A DNA stretch of 64,000 nt from Comamonas koreensis (lineage in GTDB: Bacteria > Pseudomonadota > Gammaproteobacteria > Burkholderiales > Burkholderiaceae_C). The translations under genes were made by a program, and so were the position numbers. The notes beneath the pieces are model-generated. The model was not told the DNA's origin and ran no database searches. It worked only from the letters and a program-made list of their open reading frames with translations. The DNA lies in the NCBI RefSeq assembly GCF_021026195.1, contig NZ_JAJNCT010000028.1, positions 124,001-188,000 of the forward strand, written 5' to 3'. Of this stretch, positions 54,971 through 62,877 are shown one piece after another; the first letter of the stretch is position 1, and every line of letters starts with the position of its first letter.

Positions 54971-55804
54971 TCAGGCCACCTTCTCCACATGCACCTGGCG
55001 GGTGTAGAGAAAGTCGATCACCGCCTTGCGGCAGGCCTGGTACTGCGCATCCTCGGCCAAGGCCACCCGGTTGCGCGGGCGGGCCAGGGGCACCGGCAGC
55101 ACCTCGCCGATCGTCGCGGCCGGCCCATTGGTCATCATCACGATCTTGTCGGACAGCAGCACGGCTTCATCCACATCATGGGTCACCATCACCACGGTGC
55201 TGCGCGTACGCGCAACGATCTCCAGCAGCTCATCCTGCAGCTTGGCGCGGGTGAGAGCATCCAGCGCGCCAAAGGGCTCGTCCATCAGCAGCACCTGGGG
55301 CTCCATCGACAAGGCCCGGGCAATGCCCACGCGCTGCTTCATGCCACCCGATATCTCGCCGGGGCGCTTTTGCGCCGCGTGGGTCAAGCCCACCAGCGCC
55401 AGCGCGGCATCGGTGCGGGCGACGAGCTGGGCCTTGCGCTCGCGCCCGCCAAACACCCGCTCGACTGCCAGGTGCACATTGGCCCAGCAGGTCAGCCAGG
55501 GCAGCAGCGAATGGTTCTGGAACACCACAGCCCGCTGCGGCCCGGGGCCCTTGATCTCGCGGTTGGCGCAGAGCAAAGTGCCTTCGCTGGGGCTGGTCAG
55601 GCCGGCAATCAGGTTCAGCAAGGTGGATTTGCCGCAGCCCGAGTGGCCGATCAGGCTGACAAACTCGCCCTGGGCAATCTCCAGGTTGATGCCCTGCAGC
55701 GCCTGGAACAGGCCCTTGGCAGTCTTGAAGCTTTGCGCCACCTGCTGGATCTCGATGTACTTGTCCTGGGGCGTAGCGGGGATGTTGAGCGTATTGGGCG
55801 TCAT
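54971..55804 (-). CDS. nrtD: Nitrate ABC transporter ATP-binding protein
   Basis: Cytoplasmic ATPase of the nitrate/sulfonate/taurine importer group, 277 aa. Walker A LIGHSGCGKSTLLNL (about residues 51-65), Q-loop VVFQNHSLLPWLT, signature ISGGMKQRVGIARAL and Walker B VLLMDEPFGALD. NrtC/D type QNHSLLPWL is typical of nitrate transporters. The start overlaps the nrtB stop (ATGA). The transcript ends at the terminator 20 bp downstream. Confidence 0.93.
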   Translation of the reverse strand: MTPNTLNIPATPQDKYIEIQQVAQSFKTAKGLFQALQGINLEIAQGEFVSLIGHSGCGKSTLLNLIAGLTSPSEGTLLCANREIKGPGPQRAVVFQNHSLLPWLTCWANVHLAVERVFGGRERKAQLVARTDAALALVGLTHAAQKRPGEISGGMKQRVGIARALSMEPQVLLMDEPFGALDALTRAKLQDELLEIVARTRSTVVMVTHDVDEAVLLSDKIVMMTNGPAATIGEVLPVPLARPRNRVALAEDAQYQACRKAVIDFLYTRQVHVEKVA

Positions 55805-56787
55805 GCCTTGACCTCCTCAAAAGTGAAAGCCGAGGCCAGGCGGATCAGCGCCCATTCCAGCAGCAGGCCGACCAGGCCGATGACAAAGATCGCAATGATG
55901 ATGTTCTTGACATTGAGGTTGTTCCACTCGTCCCAGACCCAGAAGCCAATGCCCACGCCACCGGTCAGCATCTCGGCAGCGACGATCACCAGCCAGGCGG
56001 TGCCCACGGCCAGGCGCACACCGGTCAGCATGTAGGGCAGCACGGCGGGGAAGAGAATGGTGGTGGCGATCTTCCACTCGCTCAAGTTCAGCACCCGCGC
56101 CACATTCATATAGTCCTGCGGCACGCGCTGCACACCCACGGCCGTGTTGATCACCATCGGCCAGATCGAGCAGATGAAGATGGTCCAGATCGCCGCCGGG
56201 TTCGCGCCCTTGAACACCAGCAGGCCAATCGGCAGCCAGGCCAGCGGAGACACCGGGCGCAGCAGGCTGATCACCGGGTTGAACATGCGCGAGAGAAACT
56301 CGAAGCGGCCGATGACAAAGCCCAGCGGAATGCCGACCAGCGCCGCCAGGCCAAAGCCGATGCTCACCCGCTGCAGCGAGGCCAGCACATTCCAGCCCAC
56401 GCCCTGGTCATTGGGGCCGTTGCGGTAGAAGGGATCGCGAAAGATCTCCTGCGCCTGCAGCCAGGTCTCCTGCGGTCCGGGAATGCCGGGGTTGCCCTGG
56501 GCGATGATGGACCACAGCACCAGCAACAGGCCAAAGCCCAGCACCGGTGGCAGCAGGTTTTGCACCAGGCTGCCAAAGCGCTGCTGCCAGGCGGCAGCCA
56601 GATCGCGTGGGGCCGCAGCAGCAGGCGCTGATGGCACTGTTGGCGCTGAGGGCTCGGCCGCCGCAGCCAGCCCGGCGGTAGGCAGGCTGCGCGCCATGTG
56701 CTCATGGATGGACAAGACCTTGCGCTCGGCCGGGGCCGGGCCCGATGTCGGCAAGGGCGACAGACTCTCTCGCAGTGCAGCTGGCAT
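55801..56787 (-). CDS. nrtB: Nitrate ABC transporter permease
   Basis: Inner-membrane permease of the NrtB/SsuC type, 328 aa. It has a long, Ala/Pro-rich cytoplasmic N-terminus (residues 1-70), then about six membrane helices (LLPPVLGFGLLLVLWSIIAQG onward). FRPVSPLAWLPIGLLVFKGANPAAIWTIFICSIWPM and EWKIATTILFPAVLPYMLTGVRLAVGTAWLVIVAAEML are family blocks. AAGGAG lies before the ATG. It overlaps nrtD and follows nrtA by 13 bp. Confidence 0.94.
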   Translation of the reverse strand: MPAALRESLSPLPTSGPAPAERKVLSIHEHMARSLPTAGLAAAAEPSAPTVPSAPAAAAPRDLAAAWQQRFGSLVQNLLPPVLGFGLLLVLWSIIAQGNPGIPGPQETWLQAQEIFRDPFYRNGPNDQGVGWNVLASLQRVSIGFGLAALVGIPLGFVIGRFEFLSRMFNPVISLLRPVSPLAWLPIGLLVFKGANPAAIWTIFICSIWPMVINTAVGVQRVPQDYMNVARVLNLSEWKIATTILFPAVLPYMLTGVRLAVGTAWLVIVAAEMLTGGVGIGFWVWDEWNNLNVKNIIIAIFVIGLVGLLLEWALIRLASAFTFEEVKA

Positions 56788-56800
56788 GGGGTGCTCCTTA

Positions 56801-58096
56801 TCAGGCTTTGATCGCAAAGCTGTCGGCGTACTTGGCGGGGTCCGAACCATCCCAGACCTTGCCGTCGATCAGCTGGCTGCTGCGCATGTCCGACTTGGGC
56901 ACGGCCATCTTCAGCTGCGTGGCCGCTTCCTTGTACAGCGCGGTCTGGTTGATCTTTTTCGCGACGGCCAAGTAGTCGGGGTGGTTCTTCAGCAAACCCC
57001 AGCGCTTGTGCTGGGTGAGGAACCACATGCCATCGGACAGGTAGGGGTAGCTGGCATCGCCGTCGGCAAAGAACTTCATGTGGTTGGGGTCGTCCCAGGT
57101 CTTGCCCATGCCATTCTGGTAGCGGCCCAGAATGCGCTGGTTGATCGCATCCACGCTGGTGTTCACATAGGCCTTGCCGGCAATGGTCTCGGCCATCTTC
57201 TGCTTGTTCTGCAGGCTGGCATCGATCCAGCGGCCCGCCTCCAGGATGGCCATGGTCACGGCGCGCGCGGTGTTGGGGTGGCGGCTGACAAAGTCCTGCG
57301 TGCAGCCCAGCACCTTTTCCGGGTGGTCGCGCCAGATGTCCTGGGTGGTGACGGCCGTGATGCCGATGCTATCCATGATCGCGCGGTGGCCCCAGGGCTC
57401 GCCCACGCAAAAGCCATCCATATTGCCCACGCGCATATTGGCCACCATCTGCGGCGGCGGCACGGTGATCACCTTGGCATCCTTGAGCGGGTGGATGCCC
57501 GCGCTGGCCAGCCAGTAGTAGAGCCACATCGCATGGGTGCCTGTGGGGAAGGTCTGTGCAAAGGTGTATTCGCGCTTCTCGGCAGCCATCAGCTTGGCGA
57601 GCGAGGCGGCATCCACCGCGCCTTTGTCCGCCAGCTTTTTGGACAGGGTGATCGCCTGGCCATTGCGGTTGAGCGTCATCAGCACCGCCATGTCCTTTTG
57701 CGGGCTGCCCACGCCCAGCTGCACGCCATAGACCAGGCCGTAGAGCACATGGGCCATGTCCAGGTCGCCATTGGTCAGCTTGTCGCGCACACCGGCCCAG
57801 CTGGCTTCCTTGGTCGGCGTGATCTTGACGCCGTACTTCTGGTCCAGGCCCAGCACCGAGGCCATCACGACGCTGGCGCAGTCGGTCAGCGGGATAAAGC
57901 CGATGTTGACCTCTTTTTTCTCGGGCGCATCCGAGCCAGCGGCCCAAACACCCTGGTGGCCCAGCGCGCTGTAGACAAAGGTGGCCGCTGCGGCCTGGGC
58001 GCCATGGCGCAGAAACTGGCGGCGGCCGGCCTGGGCCGACGGAGCGGGCGAGGCCTCGGCCGCCGGGGCGGTATCAGTGGTGGGGCGTGTCGTCAT
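56801..58096 (-). CDS. nrtA: Nitrate ABC transporter substrate-binding protein, Tat-exported
   Basis: Periplasmic nitrate-binding protein of the NrtA/CmpA group, 431 aa. It carries a twin-arginine signal (GRRQFLRHGAQAAAATF) and, in the mature part, VNIGFIPLTDCASVVMA, EASWAGVRDKLTNGDLDMAHVLYGLVYGVQLG and GFCVGEPWGHRAIM, which match nitrate binders. The start at 58096 has a GGAG site about ten bases away; an in-frame ATG at 58126 lies only a few bases behind the terminator U-run. First gene of nrtABD. Confidence 0.93.
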   Translation of the reverse strand: MTTRPTTDTAPAAEASPAPSAQAGRRQFLRHGAQAAAATFVYSALGHQGVWAAGSDAPEKKEVNIGFIPLTDCASVVMASVLGLDQKYGVKITPTKEASWAGVRDKLTNGDLDMAHVLYGLVYGVQLGVGSPQKDMAVLMTLNRNGQAITLSKKLADKGAVDAASLAKLMAAEKREYTFAQTFPTGTHAMWLYYWLASAGIHPLKDAKVITVPPPQMVANMRVGNMDGFCVGEPWGHRAIMDSIGITAVTTQDIWRDHPEKVLGCTQDFVSRHPNTARAVTMAILEAGRWIDASLQNKQKMAETIAGKAYVNTSVDAINQRILGRYQNGMGKTWDDPNHMKFFADGDASYPYLSDGMWFLTQHKRWGLLKNHPDYLAVAKKINQTALYKEAATQLKMAVPKSDMRSSQLIDGKVWDGSDPAKYADSFAIKA

Positions 58097-58137
58097 TCTG
58101 GTCGGACTCCATCGAAAGCGTTGCATGTTCCAAAAAC

Positions 58138-58190
58138 AAAAAACGGCGTCCTTCCGCTGATGGCTTGCACCATCAGGAAAGGGACGCCGT
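58138..58190 (-). terminator. Attenuator terminator in the nrtA leader
   Basis: Minus-strand stem ACGGCGTCC / GGACGCCGT with inner arms CTGATGG / CCATCAG, followed by six T residues, just ahead of nrtA. The 5' arm is shared with the second ANTAR hairpin, so this is a regulated terminator. Confidence 0.8.
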
Positions 58191-58238
58191 TGTCCCGAAA
58201 TAACTCGCGATTACCGGAAACAGGCCGCCTTTGGCCTG
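58181..58238 (-). promoter_or_regulatory. Two-hairpin ANTAR target in the nrtA leader
   Basis: Hairpin 1 (58221-58238): stem CAGGCC / GGCCTG, hexaloop AAAGGC. Hairpin 2 (58181-58196): stem GGGAC / GTCCC, hexaloop AACGGC. Both loops have A1 and G4. Hairpin 2 uses the 5' arm of the terminator and therefore would prevent it when stabilised by an ANTAR protein. Confidence 0.8.
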
Positions 58239-58251
58239 GTTGAGGAGATCA

Positions 58252-58269
58252 ATGCATATTCCATGCCAA
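58252..58269 (-). promoter_or_regulatory. Sigma-54-type promoter of nrtA
   Basis: Minus-strand TTGGCATGGAATATGCAT with GG and GC doublets 12 bp apart. The start would be near 58243, just upstream of the first ANTAR hairpin. It matches the nirB promoter at most positions. Confidence 0.7.
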
Positions 58270-58336
58270 TTTAGAAAATGCGGTGCTGCTCTCTGGCGTG
58301 CAGACCGCTGCCAGCACCGATTGCCCTCTACCGTCC

Positions 58337-58355
58337 CTGCAATGGTGCATTGCAG
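58337..58355 (-). promoter_or_regulatory. Palindromic enhancer candidate upstream of nrtA
   Basis: Perfect inverted repeat CTGCAATG-GTG-CATTGCAG, containing TGCA-N9-TGCA as in NtrC sites, about 95-110 bp upstream of the predicted start. A second inverted repeat CGGTGCTG / CAGCACCG (58281-58319) lies between it and the promoter. Confidence 0.5.
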
Positions 58356-58415
58356 CAGCTGGCTGCAGGATGGCTGCCATGCTTTGGTGCGCAGGCGCGT
58401 TGGTAGCGGCCCGGA

Positions 58416-59717
58416 TCAGCGGCGCTCGGGGGCGGCAGGCGTGGCAGGCGCTCCAGGCACGGTGGGCACCAAGGCCGCCATCGCCAGCACCGCCTCGGCC
58501 ACCTCCTGCATGCGCTTGTTCTGGTTCATCGCCGTCTGGCGCAGCAGCTGGTAGGCATCGCTCTCGCTGAGCTGGTGCTGGGCCATCAGCAGGCCCTTGG
58601 CGCGCTCCAGGGTCTTGCGCTCATGCAGGGCAGTGCGGGCTTCGTGGATCTGGCTCTGCATGGTCTGCAGCCGCTGCGCTTGCTGCTGCACCAGCGACAA
58701 GATATCGCGCCCCAGCGCCGGCGCGCCCACGGCATCCGGCGACCAGGCATCGGGCGGCGCCGAGGCTTCAAAAAAAGCCATGCCGCCCTCTATGGCCCCA
58801 GCAACCCCTTCGGCGCCCGGCGGCAGCGCCTGCAAGGCCGCCAGCGCTTGCTCCTGGGCCTGCAGCTTGTGCAGGCACAGCACCTGCAGTTCCTGCGCCA
58901 CCAGAGTCTCCACGCCATGCAAGGCATCGAGCCGGTGGCTGCAGGCGGCAAACCAATCGGCGCTCCAGCTGCGGTTCAGGCTGGCGCCGGTGGCGGTGTG
59001 GGCCACGCGGCGCATGCGCTCCACCGCCGCCATATCGGTATCTCCCGCCACATGGGCCTGCCACAGCAGCAGCACGCGGGCGCTGGCCAAGCTGGCAAAC
59101 ACCTCAAAACAGCGCTCCTGCGATTCGATCAGGTGCAGCCACTGCGCCCGGGCGCCAGGCTGCAGTTGGCCTGAGGCAAAGGCGCTGGTGCCGCAGGCGC
59201 GCTCCTGCCCGGCCAGCTCCTTGCCCTGCATCAGGTGGAACAGGGCCACCAGCATGCGCGATATCTCGGGCTCGTTGGCGCTGTCGGCCGCCTCAAACAC
59301 CACCGCCAGGCAGCCGGCAATCAGGCGCGCAAAGGCATCGGTACAGACCGCCGGTGTCAGCCCGCCGGCCTGCACCTGGGCGCGCAGCGCAGGCAGGGCC
59401 GCCACGCCTTGCAAGGTATAGGCAATCGCATTGCACAGCCGTGCGCCGCTGCCGCCCGAGGGGTGCGGGCCCAGGCGATCGAGCTCATCGCGCACGTTGG
59501 CGATCTGTGCATCCGCCAGCAGCCGCTGGGGCGCCAGCAGCTCGGCGCCCTGCGCGCCGCCGCTGGCCAGCACCATATTAGACAGCCCGCGCTCCTTTTG
59601 CAGCGCATGCACCAGCGAGGACATGGCCACCACCAGCGAGCAGGCCTTGCCCAGCTGTTCCAGCGCAGCCATCTCATGCTGGCGGGCAGCGACCAGAAAA
59701 TGCAGGGAAGACTTCAT
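58416..59717 (-). CDS. nasR: Nitrate-responsive antiterminator with NIT and ANTAR domains
   Basis: Cytoplasmic RNA-binding regulator, 433 aa, NasR-like. The NIT nitrate/nitrite-sensing domain spans about residues 25-290 (ALQKERGLSNMVLASGG near the start is the signature). The C-terminal ANTAR domain spans about residues 355-425 (RKTLERAKGLLMAQHQLSESDAYQLLRQTAMNQNKRMQEVAEAVLAM), which binds paired hexaloop hairpins. In Klebsiella NasR releases a leader terminator when nitrate is present. Two such leaders are seen downstream on the same strand. It directly precedes the nrt operon. Confidence 0.92.
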   Translation of the reverse strand: MKSSLHFLVAARQHEMAALEQLGKACSLVVAMSSLVHALQKERGLSNMVLASGGAQGAELLAPQRLLADAQIANVRDELDRLGPHPSGGSGARLCNAIAYTLQGVAALPALRAQVQAGGLTPAVCTDAFARLIAGCLAVVFEAADSANEPEISRMLVALFHLMQGKELAGQERACGTSAFASGQLQPGARAQWLHLIESQERCFEVFASLASARVLLLWQAHVAGDTDMAAVERMRRVAHTATGASLNRSWSADWFAACSHRLDALHGVETLVAQELQVLCLHKLQAQEQALAALQALPPGAEGVAGAIEGGMAFFEASAPPDAWSPDAVGAPALGRDILSLVQQQAQRLQTMQSQIHEARTALHERKTLERAKGLLMAQHQLSESDAYQLLRQTAMNQNKRMQEVAEAVLAMAALVPTVPGAPATPAAPERR

Positions 59718-59794
59718 AAACGCGCACCAACGATGTTGAGCGCTCTACCCAGCAGGTTTCATGCCATGCCCGCCGGGGCATGGCCGCAGGCCGC

Positions 59795-60613
59795 TCAGCG
59801 CAGCATGCTGGACATGGCCGACAGGCAGTTGGTCATGCGCACGGCCGATTCGATGTCCGGCGCGCTGAAGCGCACTGTGCGGCCATCGACCCGCTCCAGC
59901 GTCGGCCACTGGCAGAACAGATCGGCCATGCCGGGCGAGGTGGCGGCAATCTGCACCTGCACCGGGCTCGCCGTTGGCAGCGGCTGGCAGCGCGCGCGGC
60001 CGGCCAGGCCCTGCGCCACCCCGGCGCGGATGGCCTGTTGCGCCTGCTCGGGCGAGAGGCTGATGCCACTGCCCTGGCCGGTGGCGCGCTTGGTCTGCAC
60101 AAACACCGCATGCGGGAAAATCGCCTGGTTCTCCTCGCGCAGCACATCGTCGCCGGCCAGCATCACCACCGGCGCGCCATAGGCGCCTGCCAAGGCGCCA
60201 TAAATGCTGGCCTCGCTGGCCTCCTGCCCGTTGATGTGGATGCTGGCAAAGGCAAAGCTGTTGATGGTGTGGGCCAGAATGCCCCGGCCCTGCGCGCGCG
60301 AGTGGTAGCCGACCATGCAGACCGCATCCACCCCCAGCTCCACACCGGCCACCATGCTCAGGTAGCGCGGCTTGCCCTGGATGACCTGGGCACGCGCATC
60401 GAGCAGATCGGGCGGCATATTGCGAAAGCCGCCATGCGAGTCGTTGACATAGACCTCCAGCGCGCCAGCGGCAAAAGCGCCTTCGACGGCGGCATTGGCC
60501 TCCTGGGCCATCAGGCGGCGCGCGCGCTCGTACTCGGGGTTGCCCGCGCGCACCTGCTCGGGGTGGTAGACACCGGCCACGCCTTCGATATCGACAGAAA
60601 TCAGTACTTTCAT
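59795..60613 (-). CDS. dppA: M55 family D-aminopeptidase
   Basis: Zinc-dependent D-amino acid aminopeptidase-type protein, 272 aa. The N-terminus MKVLISVDIEGVAGVYHPEQV holds the metal-binding SxDxEG motif. NDSHGGFRNMPPDLLDARAQVIQGKPRYLSMVAG, GYHSRAQGRGILAHTINSFAFASIHING and LAGDDVLREENQAIFPHAVFVQTKRATG follow as in DppA. It should act on D-amino acid peptides. It is the last gene of a three-gene unit with a DmpA-type peptidase and a Bug protein, 4 bp after the DmpA stop. Confidence 0.9.
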   Translation of the reverse strand: MKVLISVDIEGVAGVYHPEQVRAGNPEYERARRLMAQEANAAVEGAFAAGALEVYVNDSHGGFRNMPPDLLDARAQVIQGKPRYLSMVAGVELGVDAVCMVGYHSRAQGRGILAHTINSFAFASIHINGQEASEASIYGALAGAYGAPVVMLAGDDVLREENQAIFPHAVFVQTKRATGQGSGISLSPEQAQQAIRAGVAQGLAGRARCQPLPTASPVQVQIAATSPGMADLFCQWPTLERVDGRTVRFSAPDIESAVRMTNCLSAMSSMLR

Positions 60614-60617
60614 CGCT

Positions 60618-61721
60618 TCAGTCCTTGCAGAGTTCTTGCAGCCCCCAGCGCTGGTGGCCGTCGCGCCCTTGCACGCTCTGGGCATGCCACAGCGCATTCA
60701 AAATGGATTGTTCCACCGCATCGGCCGCCGCGCGGAACAGCGGGTCCAGCTGCGCCTCATGCAGCATCGCCAGCGCCGGCATGGGTGCGGCCGCATCGGC
60801 CGGCAAGGTGTAAGCGGTCGAGAACGCCAGCGCAATATCGCCGCTGCCATGGCCGTAGCAGGAGCCGGTATTGGCCAGGCCGGCCGCCGCACGCCGCGCC
60901 ACACGGCTGAGCTGGCGGCTGTCCAGCGGTGCATCGGTGGCCAGCAGCATGATGATGCTGCCCTTGTCCACACCGTCGCCTGCTGCGGCAGCCGTAGCTG
61001 CGGCAGCCGTAGCTGCGGCCAGCTTGGCCTGCAGCCGCCGCTCCAGCGCTGCGCCCGGTGCCTGGCCGCCCCAGCGCAGATCGGACAGCTTGCCCATATT
61101 GGCCAGCACCAGCGCGCCGACGGTGTAGCGCTGCTCGCCCACCACCACCTGGCGCGATGCGCTGCCGATGCCACCCTTGAGCTGGAAGGCCGACATGCCC
61201 CGGCCCGCGCCCACTGCGCCTTGCTGCACTTCGGTCGAGGCGCTGTCCAGCGCTGCCTGGTAGTGCGCCGGGCCAATGGCCATGCGCTGGATATCGCTCA
61301 GGTAGCCGTCATTGCATTCCAGCACCAGCGCATTCACGGTGGGCAGGCTGCGGCCGCATTCGGGGTTGGCGGCAATGCAGTGCGCAATCTGCGCCTGCAC
61401 CACGGCAGAGACGCCAAAGGTATTGGTCAGCGCAATCGGGGTTTCAATCTGGCCCAGCTCGGCCAGCTGCACCAGGCCGGCGCTCTTGCCAAAGCCATTG
61501 ATCACCGCCAGGCCCGCAGGCAGCTTGTGCATAAAGGGGTTGCCCTGCGGAGGGATCAGCACCGTGACCCCGGTCTGCAGATCGCCATCGGCCACCGTGC
61601 AATGCCCCAGGCGCAGGCCAGCCACATCGGTGATGGCATTGCGCGGGCCCGCCGGCAGCAGGCCGACGACCGGCAATTGCCTGCAGGCGGCCAGCAGTGC
61701 GGCGTCTTGGGGCTCAGTCAA
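60618..61721 (-). CDS. DmpA/P1 family (S58) aminopeptidase, TTG start
   Basis: Self-processing N-terminal-nucleophile peptidase of family S58, 367 aa, acting on D- and L-aminoacyl peptides. Motifs are GPRNAITDVAGLRLGHCTV (about residues 25-43), HKLPAGLAVINGFGKSAGLVQLAELGQIETPIALTNTFGV, and the cleavage/nucleophile site DKGSIIMLLATDAPL (about residue 257). The only sensible start is TTG at 61721, overlapping the upstream Bug gene by 8 bp. A 15-bp tandem repeat (60984-61013) codes the Ala/Thr-rich stretch before the nucleophile. Confidence 0.88.
   Translation of the reverse strand: MTEPQDAALLAACRQLPVVGLLPAGPRNAITDVAGLRLGHCTVADGDLQTGVTVLIPPQGNPFMHKLPAGLAVINGFGKSAGLVQLAELGQIETPIALTNTFGVSAVVQAQIAHCIAANPECGRSLPTVNALVLECNDGYLSDIQRMAIGPAHYQAALDSASTEVQQGAVGAGRGMSAFQLKGGIGSASRQVVVGEQRYTVGALVLANMGKLSDLRWGGQAPGAALERRLQAKLAAATAAAATAAAAGDGVDKGSIIMLLATDAPLDSRQLSRVARRAAAGLANTGSCYGHGSGDIALAFSTAYTLPADAAAPMPALAMLHEAQLDPLFRAAADAVEQSILNALWHAQSVQGRDGHQRWGLQELCKD
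60984..61013 (-). repeat. 15-bp tandem repeat inside the DmpA-type gene
   Basis: Two full copies of a 15-bp unit (TGCGGCAGCCGTAGC on the plus strand) plus a partial third, in frame, giving an AAATA-type repeat. It lies in the linker before the nucleophile, so length changes would be tolerated. Confidence 0.7.
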
Positions 61722-62733
61722 TGTGCGCTCCCGAGTCCTGCACCACCTGCTTCCAGTAGGCCAGCTCGGCCGGCAGGCTGGCCTTGAAGCTCTGCGGGGT
61801 CGACACCACCGATTCGGCGCCCAAGGTCTTCAGGCGCTCGGCCATCACCGGCGTGGCCAGCACCTTGGTGATGGCGGCATGCAGGCGCACGACGACGGTA
61901 TCGGGCGTGCCGGCCGGTGCAAACAGGCCGTACCAGCTGGTAACAGCCAGGCCCTTGCCCAACGGCGGGATCTCGGGCGCCAGCTGGGTTGGCTTGTCCG
62001 AGGCCACGCCCAGCACCCGCAGCTTGCCGCTGGTCACAAAGGGCATCACGCCGGGAAAGCTGCCAAAGGTCATCGGCAGCTGGCCGGCCACCACATCGGT
62101 GGCAGCGGCCGAGGCGCCCTTGTACGGCACATGCAGCAGGTCCACGCCCTTTTGCTTTTTCAGCATCTCGCCCAGCAAATGGTTCAGGGTGCCATTGCCG
62201 GCCGAGGCGTACTCGACCTTGCCCGGGTGCTGCTTGGCATAGGCCACCAGCTCGTCCAGGTTCTTGGCCGGAAAGTTCGGGTTCACCACCAGCAGGTAAG
62301 GTGCCACGGCCAGCTGCATCACCGGCGTGAAGTCCTTGATCGGGTCAAACGGCACCGAGCTGTAGAGCGCCGGGTTGATCGTGTAGGCGCTCTGCGCCGT
62401 CACCAAAAAGGTGTAGCCATCGGCCGCGCTGCGCGCCACCTGGCTGGTGCCCACATTGCCATTGGCCCCTGCCCGGTTCTCCACAATCACCGGCTGCCCG
62501 AGCGACTGGCCCAGGCCCTGCGCCACGGCACGGGCAATCACGTCATTGGCACCGCCGGGTGCCTGGGGCACGACAAAGGTGATGGGTTTGCTCGGCCAAT
62601 TGGCGCTACTGGCAGCACTGCCTTGGGCCCAGGCCTGGGGTAGCACGCCGCCCGCCAGCACGGTGGCCAGTGCCGCAGCCAGCGCGGCACGGCGCGGCAA
62701 GCAAGCTGAAGAGGGGGTCGTGTCAAACATCAT
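61714..62733 (-). CDS. Bug-family periplasmic binding protein (TctC-like), second copy
   Basis: Exported solute receptor, 339 aa. Starts MMFDTTPSSACLPRRAALAAALATVLAGG with cleavage near AWA-QGSAAS, followed by WPSKPITFVVPQAPGGANDVIARAVAQGLG, VIVENRAGANGNVGTSQVA and HVPYKGASAAATDVVAGQLPMTFGSFPG. It overlaps the DmpA-type gene by 8 bp, so a peptide-related ligand is conceivable. No transporter membrane subunits lie beside it. Confidence 0.9.
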   Translation of the reverse strand: MMFDTTPSSACLPRRAALAAALATVLAGGVLPQAWAQGSAASSANWPSKPITFVVPQAPGGANDVIARAVAQGLGQSLGQPVIVENRAGANGNVGTSQVARSAADGYTFLVTAQSAYTINPALYSSVPFDPIKDFTPVMQLAVAPYLLVVNPNFPAKNLDELVAYAKQHPGKVEYASAGNGTLNHLLGEMLKKQKGVDLLHVPYKGASAAATDVVAGQLPMTFGSFPGVMPFVTSGKLRVLGVASDKPTQLAPEIPPLGKGLAVTSWYGLFAPAGTPDTVVVRLHAAITKVLATPVMAERLKTLGAESVVSTPQSFKASLPAELAYWKQVVQDSGAHID

Positions 62734-62877
62734 TGCAATATCTCCTGGAAAAAGGCACAGCGCCGGCAGTCCCGCGCGGCGCAGCCGCCATTGTTGCACT
62801 GGCCGGGAGGCAGAATGCCGCGCCGGGCCCTGGCCACACATCGCGATTGCAGCAGAGGCCAGCGCCCAAATACGGGG

